A stretch of 64,000 bases of DNA from Schizophyllum amplum. Taxonomy: Eukaryota; Basidiomycota; Agaricomycetes; Agaricales; Schizophyllaceae. Location of the stretch: assembly GCA_007026445.1 (NCBI GenBank), contig VDMD01000029.1:186001-250000 (forward strand), in the 5' to 3' direction. Below are positions 52,201 through 64,000 of this stretch, piece by piece (within the stretch, counting starts at the first letter, position 1; every line of letters begins with the position of its first letter). The notes beneath the pieces were generated by a model. The model was not told the DNA's origin, ran no database searches, and worked only from the letters and a program-made list of their open reading frames with translations. Position numbers and translations under genes: made by a program.

Positions 52201-53152
52201 ATTCCCCTCCCACATTGCAACGACCCTCACGACCGCATCTTCCCGGCTTGTCTCGTATCTCATCTCTTTTCTCCTCTCAATTTGCTCTCTCCCGGAATTG
52301 AACCAAAAGCATCATCAATGACAACTACCTACAGCCCACCTAATCATCCCTCACATCACCATTACATCGCTATCGCTTCAGACTTCCTGCGTACCCTGTT
52401 TTAATCTCCACCCCAGGTTGTGTCTCCCACCTGATTTTTACTCCTCTATCTGGTCTTTGTCCCGCAACCTAGTTTTTGTCGTCTTGACTTATACTTACTT
52501 ACCGTACCTTCGCATCGTCTTCCACACCCTCGCACCACTGTAGCCTGCCTGCTCATACCCCCTTCCCCGCCTTGTTAGTTCCGGTGACCGTTTGCATCAC
52601 AACTTGTAGCATATCGAATTGATTGTTGGCGCCGCTAGCGGCTGCCTTGTTTCTGCTCTACCCCAGCTCGGAGAAGTTCGAATGCAAGTTCTGTGCCAAA
52701 ATGATCAGTACAAAGACATCCTCGCGCGGCTCTACGAAACTGAAGCGAGGTGATCAAACAGACACTGCGCCGTGGCGATGATACGTACGCGTACAGGATT
52801 GTATGACAGACTGACTTGTCTTCGTGGCAAGGCTTATGCTACTCGACTGCAAGGAAGCGCCCAATAACGCATGTATTACGAAGGAGCGACGACAGTACGA
52901 TATGCTGGCTACGATAGGCCCGTATAATAAGTGACCGTTAACTCACGAAAGCGACCGAAATGAGTACATGGTGTATGGTTGACAACGATACATTGGATTG
53001 GGTAGATGGAGGGAAAGATGGTGACAGTCTCGTCTAAACGGCAAGTGACATGTCCGACCGTCACTCGACGATGGTGAGGAGCTCGGTGGGTCGACGAACT
53101 GAACATGCTTGTGGTGGCAGTGGTGTTGGTGGCGATGGTGGTGGACTTGCAG
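52201..53152. other. 3' UTR and intergenic
   Basis: CT-rich 52201-52600 is probably the long 3' UTR of the HMG-box gene. The rest separates it from the convergent Iml2-like gene. No gene seen. Confidence 0.4.
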
Positions 53153-55819
53153 CTACAGTCGATTGCTCTGCAAAGCCTCAACAGCAGCGTGTGTCCGCAT
53201 CATCAGCGCGTTCTCCATGCTGTACTTGCCCTGTCATCCAATCAGCTCCTTGATCTCTGCAAACATGTAAGGATACTTACCTTCCGTCCCACCGCGTTCA
53301 CCTCTAATGGCTTCCCGCTCTGCACGAGATCGAACTGCGCCTGCGCGCCGGTCTTGTCGCCCTGACACGCAAGGAGCCGGCCATATTCGTAGTCTGCAGT
53401 GTGCAGCGTCAGGCCTGGATGCCATCGAAATACAACGTGAAGGGATACGCACGGGCGTGATACACAATATGATGGTCAAGCTCAATCTTGGGGCCGAACT
53501 CGAAGATTTGAAGGAAGGCTGCGACAGCGTGCGCGCCCGCATCGGGAATGGCCGTTCCTACGGGGTCTTCCGGATCCGGGATAGCGTCCGGGTCCTGCCA
53601 GCCTTCGTTAGCCTGAAGACCGTTGCCATTATGAGCGAGCGAAGACGCACCGGGATACGCGACATATCGCAAGCAGACACCTTCCAAGAACCTGGACAAC
53701 GCAAAGTCGTCCCAAAAGCCTGCGCCGTATGCCGCTGCGCGCGCATCGCTGGGTTTCTCGCCCTCCTCTCCTGCGTGCGCCACGCCGAGTGCGGCAAGCT
53801 GTGTCCATACCGCGGGGAGCATCCGCTCCGTCAGAACATAGCGCGGCGCATGCGTGATCGTAAGCCAGATGTAAGCAGCCTCAAGTGCAGGGAGTGCAAG
53901 TCGGCCGTTCTGCAGCTGGAATTTGCGCGCCTTGCGGGCGAAGAATTTCTAAGTAAATGATTTCGAATCATTAGTTTATCATATCAAGTTATGTTGAGTT
54001 CACAAACCTCGAGCGGTATCGACTTCCCAGCGATGCGTTGCCGCAGGTTGGGCACTTGGGCCAAGAGGGCGGCGGCAGTCTTGCGATCCTCGTCGCCCTC
54101 TGGGCCTGATGCTGCGCTCTCCAACAAGCAAACAGCATAACCATAAGAGTAGATGCATTTGGACCACTACCGTTGGACGTGAGCAAGCTCGCTACTTCAG
54201 CGGGAACGCGACTCACGGTTGCCTGCTCCTCTAAGATCTTCCAGCAATCTAGGCTCGCTTTGGCGTCCCAGAGTGCCAGGTCTGCAAGCGCAATCTCCCA
54301 ATAGGAGACGTGGTGCAAGTTCCTGCGTATGAATAAGATCGTGAAAGGTAAGATGAACAACCTTGAATTTCGGCGTACTTATATTGTGTTTGCACCTCCC
54401 TGGCCTTGGTGTAGTGTGCGATTGCTTTCTTAGGCTGGGAACGAACCAATGAAAGACGGCCTGCGCCAAACTGGAAGAACACGCCTGCAAGATAAATCAG
54501 AGTCATTCAAGGGTAGCTCGTAACCTCAGGGCGCAATCCACTTACTATCAGGATAGCGCTTCAGATTCCAGTCAAGGATCTTCTGAGCCATGCTCAAGTC
54601 CACGCAATCGATAGTGAAGCTGGATAGAACCAAGTGGAACATGAGCAACACCATGTCGCATATTGACCGCCGCAAACCCTCATCCCCTGCAGAGGATCAG
54701 TCGCACAGCAACAGATGAACGACCGTCATACGTACTCGCGCTGACTCCCGGCTCGTCGCTGTCCACTGTCCACCCGCCGGCTTTCTGGAGCATCTCGAGG
54801 CCGAATTTCCGGTCCCCCTTATACCCAAATAGCTCCACAATAGTCAGCAACCGTGCAGGCATCTGCACTGCATCAGCGAGGAACGCGGGATAAGTCGGGG
54901 AGAGCGGCATACGAGGGACAGAATGAGATTGGACGCCCCGACGCCGAGGTAGACGCCTGAGCGGAAGTGGGCATCAATCTCGTTGCCCTTGCCTTCCTCG
55001 TCCATGGTCTCAACGAATTTGCCAAGTTGGCGGTAGGTGTTCATGATGGTGCGCATGTTCAGGCTGTAGGGTGTTAACAATGGAACGTATTTGAATATGC
55101 GGGGGCGTACATCTCGCGTATGAACGCTAGCCAGTCTCCCGAATATACAATGCCGAGGAGCGACTTCTCGAACATTGTCTCAGTGTATGTGAGCTCCGCA
55201 TGGCGTTCGACGAGGGTCATGCTCTTAATCCATGCAACGCTCGAGGTGCTGAGGGAGGAGACGACCAAGCCAGCGAGCCTGGTGGTCATAGAGGGGGCCT
55301 TTTTGCGGTGTGCACTGGCTATGGTGATGCCCCGCTTGGTATGCGTGATGCCCGCAAGGAGGTCCTGAAGGGGTACAGTCAGCCAGTGCTGTATAGGCGC
55401 TGTTCACGACGACGCACCTCGTCCTCATACGACATGAGGCCCTTGATGCACTGTATGAGCCCGTAGCCCGTCGCGAAATACATTCTCTCCTTTTTCTTGT
55501 CGTTCACATCGCAGTACTCCTCAGACTCGTGCATGTGCGATGCGAGGAAAAGCTCGAGGGCGTAGGCCACACATTTGATGTCGTCTATAGCGTGATTGTG
55601 CTTGTACGGTGTCCTGACGGGTGGGGGGCCGCCGGTGAAAGCTGACTGATACGAGGGAGCAGCACCGTCCTGCTTGGAGACAGCTGTTGGATGCGGGGCG
55701 CCGTTCGTGGTCGGTTCGGCCTCTCGCATGCTCTCTGTCGCTTGTTCCTCCGGTGTCAACGGCATTTGCTTCTCAAATATGGCTGTCGGTGTCGGAGGGG
55801 ATTGCAAGGAGGCGCTCAT
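53153..55819 (-). CDS. IML2: Iml2/TTC39-family protein
   Basis: Exons in transcription order: 55418-55819, 55111-55364, 54913-55063, 54736-54862, 54546-54686, 54379-54484, 54322-54217, 54008-54166, 53453-53948, 53281-53393, 53153-53230; phases agree and give 710 aa. Family features run through the protein: DDIKCVAYALELFLASHMHE, a hydrophobic membrane-proximal region, NMRTIMNTYRQLGKFVETM, VGASNLILSL, FFQFGAGRLSLVRSQP, then TPR-like helices (AIAHYTKAREVQTQYKNLHH, HYEYGRLLACQGDKTGAQAQ). Yeast Iml2 is a lipid-droplet and mitochondrial-surface protein needed for clearing inclusion bodies; TTC39 is the animal counterpart. The start at 55819 (MSASLQSPP) was preferred to an upstream GTG-type frame extension. 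Confidence 0.9.
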
Positions 55820-56188
55820 GACCGTAGACGCCAGGGGGATACAGTGACCAAAAGTACAGTACAATGCGTTTCAATCGTCGGGATGTCGGTCCGGCTATCC
55901 GATCATATCACTTGCCCAACCGGCTTTGAACCGGCTCCTCTTCGACTCGGTTCCGAGGCCGAGCGGCAGCGATCCTGCATGCAGCCTGTCCCAGCCTGGC
56001 GCTCAACTTCCCTCTTTGACACCCACAACTGTAGGGTTCTACGTTCCGTCGAACCTCAGCCTCCTTACTTGGTCCTCCTCGTGACTCTAGAATGAAGCTC
56101 GGGCTACACTGCTTATCGTCTCTCTATGCAATACAATGATCTCTTCACGCCCTCCCGAACTACATAGAACACTCGTCCCGCTAAGTTC
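55820..56188. other. Intergenic
   Basis: 369 bases between the Iml2-like start and the stop of the dehydrogenase gene, both minus strand. No gene seen. Confidence 0.4.
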
Positions 56189-58026
56189 CTACGCCCTGAA
56201 CTGCTGGTTGAACTCCCGGCCAATCAGCATTCGCCTAATCTCCTGCGTCCCTGCTCCCACCGCGTACAAACGCGAGTCGCGCACAAGCCGGCCGATGGGG
56301 TAGTCTGAGGGTGCGTGAGCAATGTCTTGCACAACTCGGGGATTACAGGTAGTACTCACCGTTGATGTACCCGTTGCCTCCGAAGCACTGTTGTGCTTCA
56401 ATGCAGACCTCGATGGCCTTCTCCGTCGAATATAGGATCGCACCAGCGCAATCCTACAGGGTGGATGTCAGACAAAGAACATACTCGGAGAGTGCTAGTC
56501 ATGGTAATAAACCCCATGGCGGGGACCACTGAACAGACCGCTCACCCTTCGACTGATCCTCCCCTTATCGCAAGCGCGCGCGACCGCGTAGACATACGAC
56601 CGACTCGCATTCAACTTTGTATACATATCTGCGATCTTGGCTGCAAAACCAATCCTATCAACGGCCCACTCGCCACAAAACACCGACCGAGAAACGTACC
56701 CTGCATCAACTGAAACTCGCCCACAGGCTGCTCGAACTGCTTGCGGTCGTGTACGTATTCGACGGCCATATCGAAGGCGCTCTGCATGAGGCTGCGTTGG
56801 GTACCGAGTAAGGTCCCAATCGATGCGAGCGCGAGAAACGAAGTCCGTACCCGAGCGGACCACCGCTGAGAACCAGGCGCTCGAGGTCAAGGCCAGACAT
56901 GAGGACCGCCGCGCCGCGGTTGACTTGACCCAGGACGTTTTCTGGGTGTGGACGGTGAGCATGCATCTTGGGAGAAGCGCCATGGGGTCAGATACACACC
57001 TTCCGGCACGACGCAGTCCTCGAAGACGAGCTCGCATGTGTCGCTCCCGCGCATGCCGAACTTGTCGAGCTTCTGGTGGGTGGTGAAGCCCGGGAAGCCC
57101 TTCTCGACGATGAACGCTGTGATGCCCTTCGAGCCTCGTTCGGGGTCCGTCTTCGCGTACACAACGAGCGTCGAGGCGATGGGGCCGTTGGTTATCCTGA
57201 TGCGTGTTATATCGGTTACTGAGGCATTGCGAGTTGTAGGGATTCTAGATCTTACCAGAACTTGTTCCCGTTGAGCTTGTACCCCCCTGGCACCTTGTCT
57301 GCGCGCGTCCGCATGCTCACAACGTCGCTGCCGCTACCTGTCTCGCTCATCGCGAGGCTGCCAATTTTCTTCCCAGAAATGAGATCGGGGAGGTATTTGG
57401 CTTTCTGCGCATCCGTGCCGTGTCGATGGATCTGGTTTACGCAGAGGTTCGAGTGGGCTGTGTCAAACAGGTCAGACATATGAGCTCGCTAAAACAGAAC
57501 AAGAGCGCGACGCACCCCCATACGACAGCGCTACGGATCCAGACGCCTCAGAGAGCGCTTCCATGGCGAGCGTGTGCTGGAAGTAGCCGAGCTCGATGCC
57601 ACCGTACTCGGAGGATGTAGTGACGCCGAGCAACCCCATGTCCCCGAGCTTCTCCCAAATGTCCTGCCATAGACGTAAGGTGAGGGACCACGGTGAGCCG
57701 AACAAGGACTTACGGAGGGGGACGTGTTCGTCCTGTCAATCTCAGCTGCCACAGGTGCAATCTCCTTCTGCGCAAAGTCATACACGGCCGTGCGGAACTG
57801 GGAAGATAAGTACGAGGCTGATCAGTCGTTGATGCAAGCTCGATGGCAAAGGACGCACCTCTTCCTCCTCCGCGTTCAGCCCTGCGATGTCCACGTTGTA
57901 CGTGGACACATCTCGCTTCGCGATGAACAGAGCAGGCGCGATGTGCAGTGTAGAGGGCCCCGCTCGCGGTCTTGCAGCGACCGCGATGGATTGTCGGACG
58001 AGATTACGCGTGCATTGGCGGAGCAT
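56189..58026 (-). CDS. IVD: Isovaleryl-CoA dehydrogenase, mitochondrial
   Basis: Exons in transcription order: 57859-58026, 57714-57797, 57516-57663, 57256-57457, 57000-57196, 56851-56941, 56700-56791, 56546-56640, 56360-56453, 56189-56304; phases agree and give 428 aa, the usual family length. An Arg-rich amphipathic leader ([19 protein letters not shown]) predicts mitochondrial import. Family signatures: [62 protein letters not shown], the [19 protein letters not shown] region with the catalytic Glu of the IVD class, FGGNGYING, and C-terminal [15 protein letters not shown]. The enzyme converts isovaleryl-CoA to 3-methylcrotonyl-CoA in leucine breakdown, passing electrons to ETF. Confidence 0.95.
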
Positions 58027-58425
58027 GTCGCTGTCTGAAGCTTACGTCGGACGAAGAGGGGTGTTGTCGTCGTCGTGCAGGGATGATGTCGTGAGAGGTG
58101 TCGTCGTGGTCGAAGGCCAAGGTCCGCGTGCGGCTGATTACCTGTGGCAGTGGGGGTCTTCCTCTGCGAGCCCCCGCGGCGCCAAACCCCGGACCCCACA
58201 TCGCGTGGTGCGGTACGCGGAGTTGGGGGGACGAACACAGCGCACGCGAGCCGGATCTTGTCACGCCTCCGCGATGTGCTCGTGACCAAGGCTAGCGTGT
58301 GAAGCTCAACTTCACGTGCGAGATACACCCGAACCGTGCGATAGAGTCAGCAGACAAGATGGGTCATCAAGAATACATAGCCTATAGATATCAACCGGTA
58401 CCCTGGCGTCCTCAAGAGCACTCGT
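58027..58425. other. Intergenic
   Basis: Dehydrogenase promoter and IPK1 3' region; no gene seen. Confidence 0.4.
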
Positions 58426-60043
58426 TTACACCCCCTGGTCATCTACGCACGTCCTGAAGTCCTCCACGTTCGCATACGCCTGCACAATCTCCTGATCCAG
58501 TTTCTCCCACTTCCTCAACCGCTTCAGGCTCTTCGGGTCCAGGTCAATGACCGTCACCCGCGTCGGGTCCACCTCCCGACTCGTGTCACGCACGACCTCG
58601 GGATCTATCAAGTCCATCCGCACGATGATCGAGCAGTCCTTGAACGTCGCCGACAGCAGGTACGCCAGCAAGTAAAATCGCAAGTCTTCCGGTACCGGCG
58701 CGTTGTGGTCGAACTGGATGAAAGGGCTAAGGTACGTGTCCAGGAAGCTGCTCCAGTCCTCAATCGTCGGCTCGGGGGCTTCCAGATATTGCGAACCGAC
58801 GCCGAGAGGCGATGTGGGCGGCCCAGTCGGTGAGGGCTGGAACGAGCTCGGCATCGATCCGCTGCGGGCAGGATGCGGGGAGGCCGGCGGGGAGGGGAAC
58901 GAGCCCGGCATAAGCGGGCCCTCATCGTCGTCCTCGGGCATCGCGAAGAACTGCGCGAACTGCGTACGATACGCTGGGGCCATCATCTCGGTGTACTGCC
59001 ATAGTCGAGAGAGCCCCTCGATGTCGAGGACGTCAAGTGAGCGCTGGAGCTTGGAAAGCGTCTTGAGCACCGGGGTGTCGATCAAGAGAGGAAGGATGGC
59101 GTCCGCAAAGATCTCGCGGGCGTCGACGTCCGCCGAGGGCACGTCTGGCGCGAGAATATTGTCCGTCTGCGTCCCAATGAGCCTGCTGAGCGGTGGAACT
59201 GAGGTTGAACCCACCTGATCAGGCAAAATCATCTTGCCCTTTACGAAGATCTTGAGATTGTTGACGGTAGCGTGGCTGCTGACCCATGCGTCCCATAAGC
59301 AGAGAATGGCGTGGCGTACGCGCGCTCTGTTGGTGGAGAAGAGGTCGAGGGGACAGTAGCCACTCGAGACGGTCTCGCCTTGTTGACGCTTCATGTGGGC
59401 GTGCATGCAGAACCTGCACGTCCGCGTCTTGATGCCGCGTGTGACGCTCGAGAGATGGGCGGGGGGTGGGAGGAATGCCCATTTAGGCTGGAAGCAGTTG
59501 AGCATGTGTGCACAGGGCTAGTCGACGGCCACTCGCCTTGATTTCAACGGCTATGGTGTCCCCACCAACGAGATCGGTGGCGAGGACGCCTTTGCGACGG
59601 GTCACGTCAATCTCGTCCTTTGCGCGACGCTCTGCCGGGCGCTCGGCGTCCTTGGACTGGGCTAGCTGCTGCAGCCACGCGCGGCCGACGCGCGCGCTCT
59701 CCATACGCGGCAGATGTACGCGGGGGATGAGGCGCTCCATGCAGCGCGCCTGGTACTCGATCATCGGGTCGTCGGGCTCCTCCATCTCCTCCGCGGGCGC
59801 GAGAACGGGATTCGGAGACATGGGGGCGGGCTCCTCGTTCACGGTGCCCCCCGTGCCCGAGAGAAAGAGCGCGGGACATTTGCGCAGGCGGAGAACGGTG
59901 CCGTCGAATTGGGGATCGGAGGGACCAGCGTAGGAAAAGACGATTGTGGCGCCGCCTTCAGAGACATATTTCCAGTCGTCGGGAGAGGTGGCGGTCACGT
60001 CTGGAAGAGGGCGCTGCTGTCCGTTGATTGTCGTCGCGTTCAT
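58426..60043 (-). CDS. IPK1: Inositol-pentakisphosphate 2-kinase
   Basis: Exon 1 59537-60043, exon 2 59215-59487, then on to the stop at 58426. Intron 1 (59488-59536, 49 bases) begins with GC: the only donor that preserves frame is AAG|GCGAGT, joining AVEIK to PKWAFLP. A further 48-base in-frame intron (59167-59214) is possible; the protein is 506 or 522 aa. Family motifs: EIKPKW, the zinc-site-like TRTCRFCMHAHMK, SGYCPLDLFS, and the Asp-rich C-terminal DCSIIVRMDLID with VTVIDLDPKSLKRLRKW. The enzyme phosphorylates IP5 to IP6 (phytate), which supports mRNA export and signalling. A Ser/Pro-rich insert (SFPSPPASPHPARSGSMPSS) separates conserved blocks. Confidence 0.94.
59488..59536 (-). other. 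GC-AG intron of IPK1
   Basis: Exon ends AAG, the intron starts GCGAGT and ends TTCCAG. The nearby GT (A|GTGGCC, four bases on) would give an immediate stop after splicing, so the GC donor is required by the reading frame. Confidence 0.75.
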
Positions 60044-60416
60044 GGTGCTGGAAGATGAGGGGAATAGCCAACGCTGCGGGCCGGAAACAGCGGATCGTTT
60101 GTACAGCCATGCCGACAGGGGGGATCTCCCATGGCGCGGATGAGTGCTAAACGAGGCGGCGGCGTACAGACTGAGGGCGCAGGAAGGAGGATCGGCGGCG
60201 AGAGAGCGCGCGCGATGACGGCGTCAAGAAGGCGTCTGATGCAAGTCCGGCATCAGCGGCTTGGCGCGCAGTCGTCCTCGGGGGGCGTGACTCTCGTGTC
60301 CAGAACCACCACCACCTCTCTCCGGGTCTCCCCACCTCTTGTTTCTTTTTTGATTCATAACCGAGCGAACGACGACAATCACGACCGGGGACGCCACTCT
60401 ACCGCCCCCACACACT
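60044..60416. promoter_or_regulatory. Divergent promoter between IPK1 and a membrane-protein gene
   Basis: The 373 bases separate start codons on opposite strands, so both promoters must lie here. No TATA box is evident. A pyrimidine-rich run (CTCTTGTTTCTTTTTTG) near 60336-60352 precedes the plus-strand start. Confidence 0.55.
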
Positions 60417-62349
60417 ATGTCGCGCAGAACGTCGGAAGATGGCAGCGTCAGCCCCTCCCGAATAGACAAGGGCAAAGCTCGCGCCACCGAGCCCTCCGAG
60501 CGCACTCCCCTCCTCCGCGCCGCCCACACCCCCTCCGAGTACCACTCCGAGCTCGACCAACTACACCCTCATCCGCCACTGTGGCGCCAGCTCTGCGTCC
60601 GCTTCGCCTACCTCCTCGCGCTCACCCTCCTCCTCTGCGCGCTCGCATTCGGCGTATTCGCGGCCGTCGCTTGGTCCTACGCCGCGCGCGCACAGCGTGT
60701 CTCGCCCGATGACGTTCTGAACCGCGGGCTCGTGTTCCGCGGCCCGCACCGAGTGGACGTGCTCAACGTCACCGAGGCGGGTGCGATGTACGTCGACGTC
60801 GAGCTTAGCGTGGGCGTGGATGTCGGCGCCGTGATGGACGTGAATAGCGATCCGGACGACAACATCCTCGATCGCACGTGGAAGTCCCTCGGCCGCTGGG
60901 GCGTCAAGCGGCTGGACCGAGTGTCGGTAGAGATGGGCAGGCTCAGCCTTGCGGACGGAGATGTCGTGCTGGGCACGCTGGATATCCCTCCCATCGAGCT
61001 CCCGCTCACCACAAACCCACCGCGGGGCACGGCGTGGCTTACGACGATGACGACCCGAGTGTTCGTCCAGCCAACCAACAAGACAATGGACCTCGTACAC
61101 TTTGCCCGCAGGTCATGGAAGGATGGCTTCATCCGCCTGCACGTCGATGTCGACACCGTAGTCGTCTCGGGTGGCACCGTCGGCGACCCAAGCTGGCGGC
61201 GGCGCGTGCATCAGGAGCTGAACGACGTCTCCGCGGACATGAAGATTGAAGGTGCGCTCGTCAGCGCAGCGCTTGCTTCGCATTGGACTGAGGCGCTGCA
61301 GTTCCCGCTGTTCCTGGCCTCCCGAATCCCGGGCACAATTTCCCGCCTGTTTCTGAGTTGATCACCCTTAAGGATTTCAGCGTCGCGTCGGGGCCCTCGA
61401 ACCTCCTGCTCTCCGCAGAGGCGACCATCGTGGACCCGGCGCCGGATACGTTCAATATCACGACCCCCGCACTTCCCTTCTTCGTTTCCCTGCCCAGGCT
61501 TGACGGTCCCCCCTTCGAAATCGCCTCCATCTCTACCGCACCCTTCACCCTCACCCATCCGAACATTACCTTACATATCTCTGGGAACGTCCTGCCCCTG
61601 ACGCCGGACGCCACGCACGGCGTTCTCTCAGAGTTTCTCACACGGTATCTCTCCGCCCAGCCGAATCCCATCATCATCTCTACTCCCCTCCTACTCAACT
61701 ACACCCTGGAAACAGACTTCCCCGCCCCCGACCCCAAGCCCCGTGTCCTGCGCAACGTGACTATCCACGACATGCGCATCAAGCCTATTGGGACTACGTT
61801 CTATGCCAGTGGCACAGTCTACGCGCGCGTAGTGCTGCCACGAGGCGTCGACGTCGACCTCAATGTGTCCCGCGTACTGCCCGATGTCATCGTCTTCGAC
61901 GGCGAGGTTCCGGACGACGTCGACAACGACCATGGGCTGCCGGATCCGCTACCTGAACGCGCGTTTGGGCGGCTGCAGCCAGAGGACTGGATCCCTGCAG
62001 ACAGCACGCCCGACGACAAGGGCGAAGGCGAGGAAGATGAAGGCAGTGCGCTCGCGGTTCGCGCGGAAATCGTTGACGTCCCTCTGGAGGTGCTCCCGGG
62101 ACGGCAGAAGGAGTTTAGCAATTTTGTCAGTAAGGTGCGTGTTTGGTTTTGCGTCGTTGAACATGCAAGCAGGCACTCAATAGAGGGCAGGTCATCTTTG
62201 GCACCGGCGGTGCGACAGCGGGCATACTGGGGACGACGGCTGTTGGTGTCTCCGTCCATGGTTTACCGGTTATGGACGACGGCAAGCAGAGCGAGATGAA
62301 CCTTCGCGGCCTACCATTTAGAGGGAATGTGAAGGTCGGGAAGAAGTGA
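60417..62349 (+). CDS. Type II membrane protein, vacuolar Tag1/DUF3712-like
   Basis: Exons 60417-61251, 61302-62134 and 62191-62349; phases agree and give 608 aa. A short cytosolic N-terminus (with ERTPLLRA, a dileucine-type signal often used for vacuole sorting) is followed by one transmembrane helix (AYLLALTLLLCALAFGVFAA). The remaining ~520 residues would be luminal: beta-rich, with several N-glycosylation sites (LNVTEAG, PTNKTMD, FNITTPA, HPNITLH, RNVTIHD). Repeated LEA-like modules are suggested (RLSLADGDVVLGTL; ITLKDFSVASG; VTIHDMRIKPIGTTFYASG). The layout fits fungal vacuolar proteins such as yeast Tag1 and DUF3712 proteins; assignment is by architecture only. Confidence 0.72.
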
Positions 62350-62769
62350 GGTGGCATGATGACAAACTTTCGTAGGAGATCTACACGATTTACGAGCTGT
62401 ATTACATGTACTATAGACCGCCCAACTGATGCGTCCTCCTGTTCAACCGACGCATGATTCGTTCAACTCGCAAGGAAGAACACCAGGGCCCTGAATATGG
62501 TTACCTGAGTGAGCTATGTCGAAGGGGTCCAAGAGGGCCCGTTTAACTTTGACAGAAAGAGGAGCTCTATCCCCGTTAGGACACCCTTGTCGGCCGAAAA
62601 AGGAGATATTGGAAAAAGTAGATCCCTTATGTGGCGATCCCCAAAGGTCAACCTGTCCGATTGTTGATGTCAGGCGATGTCAGGGGACCGATGAGCAAAT
62701 AGTCAGGCAAAAAGGGAGGGCAGCTGGTGACGCAGTGGTGAGCAGAACACGACCCTTCTTCCTTCTCCC
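62350..62769. other. Intergenic
   Basis: Gap between two plus-strand genes; no gene or repeat seen. Confidence 0.4.
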
Positions 62770-64000
62770 ATGTTCTCGCCAGTCTATCCTTCGGAGCCCT
62801 CGGGGCCAGCGGACATTCTGCTGCACCGGGAGGACAGCCTGCTACACCATGAAAGTCAGCTACATCGGGAAGCCGGCGGCGCGGGAAGCCAGCTGGATTT
62901 TGAGGCGGCGGTGGCGGCGATGATGGAGCAGCCGGAGCCGGCGCACCAGCGGACAGTGCCGCCGGGGTGGTATCCTCTTGCGCAGCCGCAGGATCCGCTT
63001 CATCAGCACCATGGTCAGCAGTCTGCAGGTGCTCAGGCCCAGGCCTCGACGGCGATGCGCAGCGGCACAATGCAGGGGCTGGAGGCCGCGGAGCTGGCCG
63101 AGGAGCCTCCAACTGGCGGCGCACTCGTCGAAGCCCTCATGGCGAGCCCGAGCTTGCAAGCGACCAGACAGCGTACCGCCCAGGCATGTGAGAAGTGCCG
63201 CGAACGGAAAGCGAGTGCGTAGCGCCCTCGCCGCCGCGTTCGATGTGCTGATCCATCCTGTGGCAGAGTGTTCCGGTGGCCGCCCTGTCTGCGAGCGGTG
63301 CGCGAAGCGGGGGCTCATTTGCCACTACGCGCAGACCGGGAACAGGAGACACCTGCCGCAGCTTCAAGTGAAGCTGCCCGCGCAGCCGCGCTCCTCATCA
63401 GAGCTGCTCACCCCGGCGAAAGGGCGCCCCAAGATGCAGCGGAAGCCTCCGCAGCCCCGTCAGCAATTAGGGCGGACGTACTCGCACTCACAGCCGTGCT
63501 CGCCGGTCAGTGAGACCACAGTGTTCTCGTGGATGCCGTCCGCGGCGGAGTCCGCCGAGAACGGTGGGTCTATGCGCAATCATTATGCGCTGCTGCAACA
63601 GCGGGAGGCGTGGCAAGCGATAGAGCACTCGTACCTGGCTGGTACGCTGAACGGGATTTCGACGACGGGCTTGCATCATGCGATGGGCGGGCCATCGCAC
63701 TACCAGGAAGATTACGCAGGAGCCTTCACAATCACGGATTATCCCCCATCGCAAGACATCTTCGAGACAGAGCAGCACGGCTTCAGCTTCCAGCCAGAAC
63801 ACTGGTCCGGCTTGGATGGCAGCGATGGTGGTTGGACCGAGTACGTTTATATTGGCGGATGGCACATATTACCAGAGAGCTGATTGGTCATTTTTTGAAG
63901 GTTCTCGGAGCCTCCGTCGGCGACGCAATCAGAGTTCAGCCCAGCCTCAGACCTTGAGCCGCATTCGAGGCCCTGGTCGACGTCGCAGACGCGGGCCCCG
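62770..64000 (+). CDS. Zn2Cys6 fungal transcription factor, 3' partial
   Basis: Exons 62770-63214, 63267-63840 and 63901->64000; phases agree and the frame is open at the window edge. The binuclear cluster has the exact C-x2-C-x6-C-x6-C-x2-C-x6-C spacing (C140, C143, C150, C157, C160, C167: CEKCRERKAKCSGGRPVCER and onward) and is split by intron 1. The N-terminal 130 residues are His/Gln/Ala-rich (LLHREDSLLHHESQLHREAG); the zinc cluster lies further in than usual. Downstream is a basic Pro/Gln-rich stretch (KMQRKPPQPRQQLGRTYSHS) and low-complexity sequence; no fungal_trans middle domain is seen before the edge. Target genes unknown. Confidence 0.9.

Noticed and set aside
55915..55950. tRNA gene (minus strand T-arm-like GCCGGTTCAAAGCCGGT)
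   Set aside because: The T-arm-like hairpin has no matching acceptor stem, D-arm or anticodon arm at the right distance.

Overview
The window is nuclear DNA from a filamentous basidiomycete, most likely an Agaricomycete and plausibly a polypore. The signs are roughly 50-nt GT-AG introns in almost every gene (donors mostly GTGCGT, GTACGT or GTAAGT), GC-rich coding sequence, CT-rich leaders before start codons, and fungal families throughout: DUF7598-type membrane protein, Kre9/Knh1-like secreted proteins, Zn2Cys6 factor, UPF1 and AHA1. I rebuilt the gene models by hand. Splice phases were checked for most multi-exon genes, so exon coordinates are usually exact, but none has transcript support.

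Layout. 1-1430: 3' part of a kinase-fold gene that lacks the catalytic loop Asp. 2182-3406: four-helix DUF7598-type membrane protein. 3.8-6.4 kb: two diverged tandem copies of a ~1.1 kb non-genic unit, the first split by a 417-bp TA-flanked inverted-repeat element. 7.07-7.30 kb: minisatellite of eight 29-bp units. 7568-8848 (-): intronless orphan gene. 10.7-20.3 kb (+): single-pass Ser/Thr-rich protein, AHA1 with an added C-terminal hydrophobic tail, UPF1, and a membrane protein with a cytosolic SH3 domain. 21.2-23.4 kb (-): two tandem Kre9/Knh1-like secreted proteins. 23.8-24.5 kb: a TA-flanked MITE. 24.65-29.43 kb (-): SNF2-family helicase gene split by a 384-bp MITE in helicase motif VI. 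29.66-32.67 kb (-): dynamin-like GTPase. 33.5-34.2 kb (-): small membrane protein. 34.3-40.5 kb (-): a very long protein joining a CCCH zinc finger, ankyrin repeats and a ClpB-type AAA+ domain. 41.1-42.5 kb (-): glycerol dehydrogenase. 42.5-47.5 kb: gene-poor stretch. 47.5-48.5 kb (-): SDR oxidoreductase. 49.3-49.7 kb: second copy of the MITE found in the helicase. 50.2-52.2 kb (+): HMG-box factor. 53.2-55.8 kb (-): Iml2/TTC39 family. 56.2-58.0 kb (-): isovaleryl-CoA dehydrogenase. 58.4-60.0 kb (-): inositol-pentakisphosphate 2-kinase, divergent from a type II membrane protein (60.4-62.3 kb, +). 62.77 kb to the end (+): Zn2Cys6 factor running off the window.

These are mostly unlinked housekeeping and signalling genes; I see no biosynthetic cluster and no new multi-gene system. 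The most interesting content is the repeat landscape: three distinct short inverted-repeat element types with clean target duplications, one of which breaks a conserved helicase motif. The unusual domain architectures (CCCH-ANK-AAA+, tail-bearing AHA1, SH3 membrane protein) come next.
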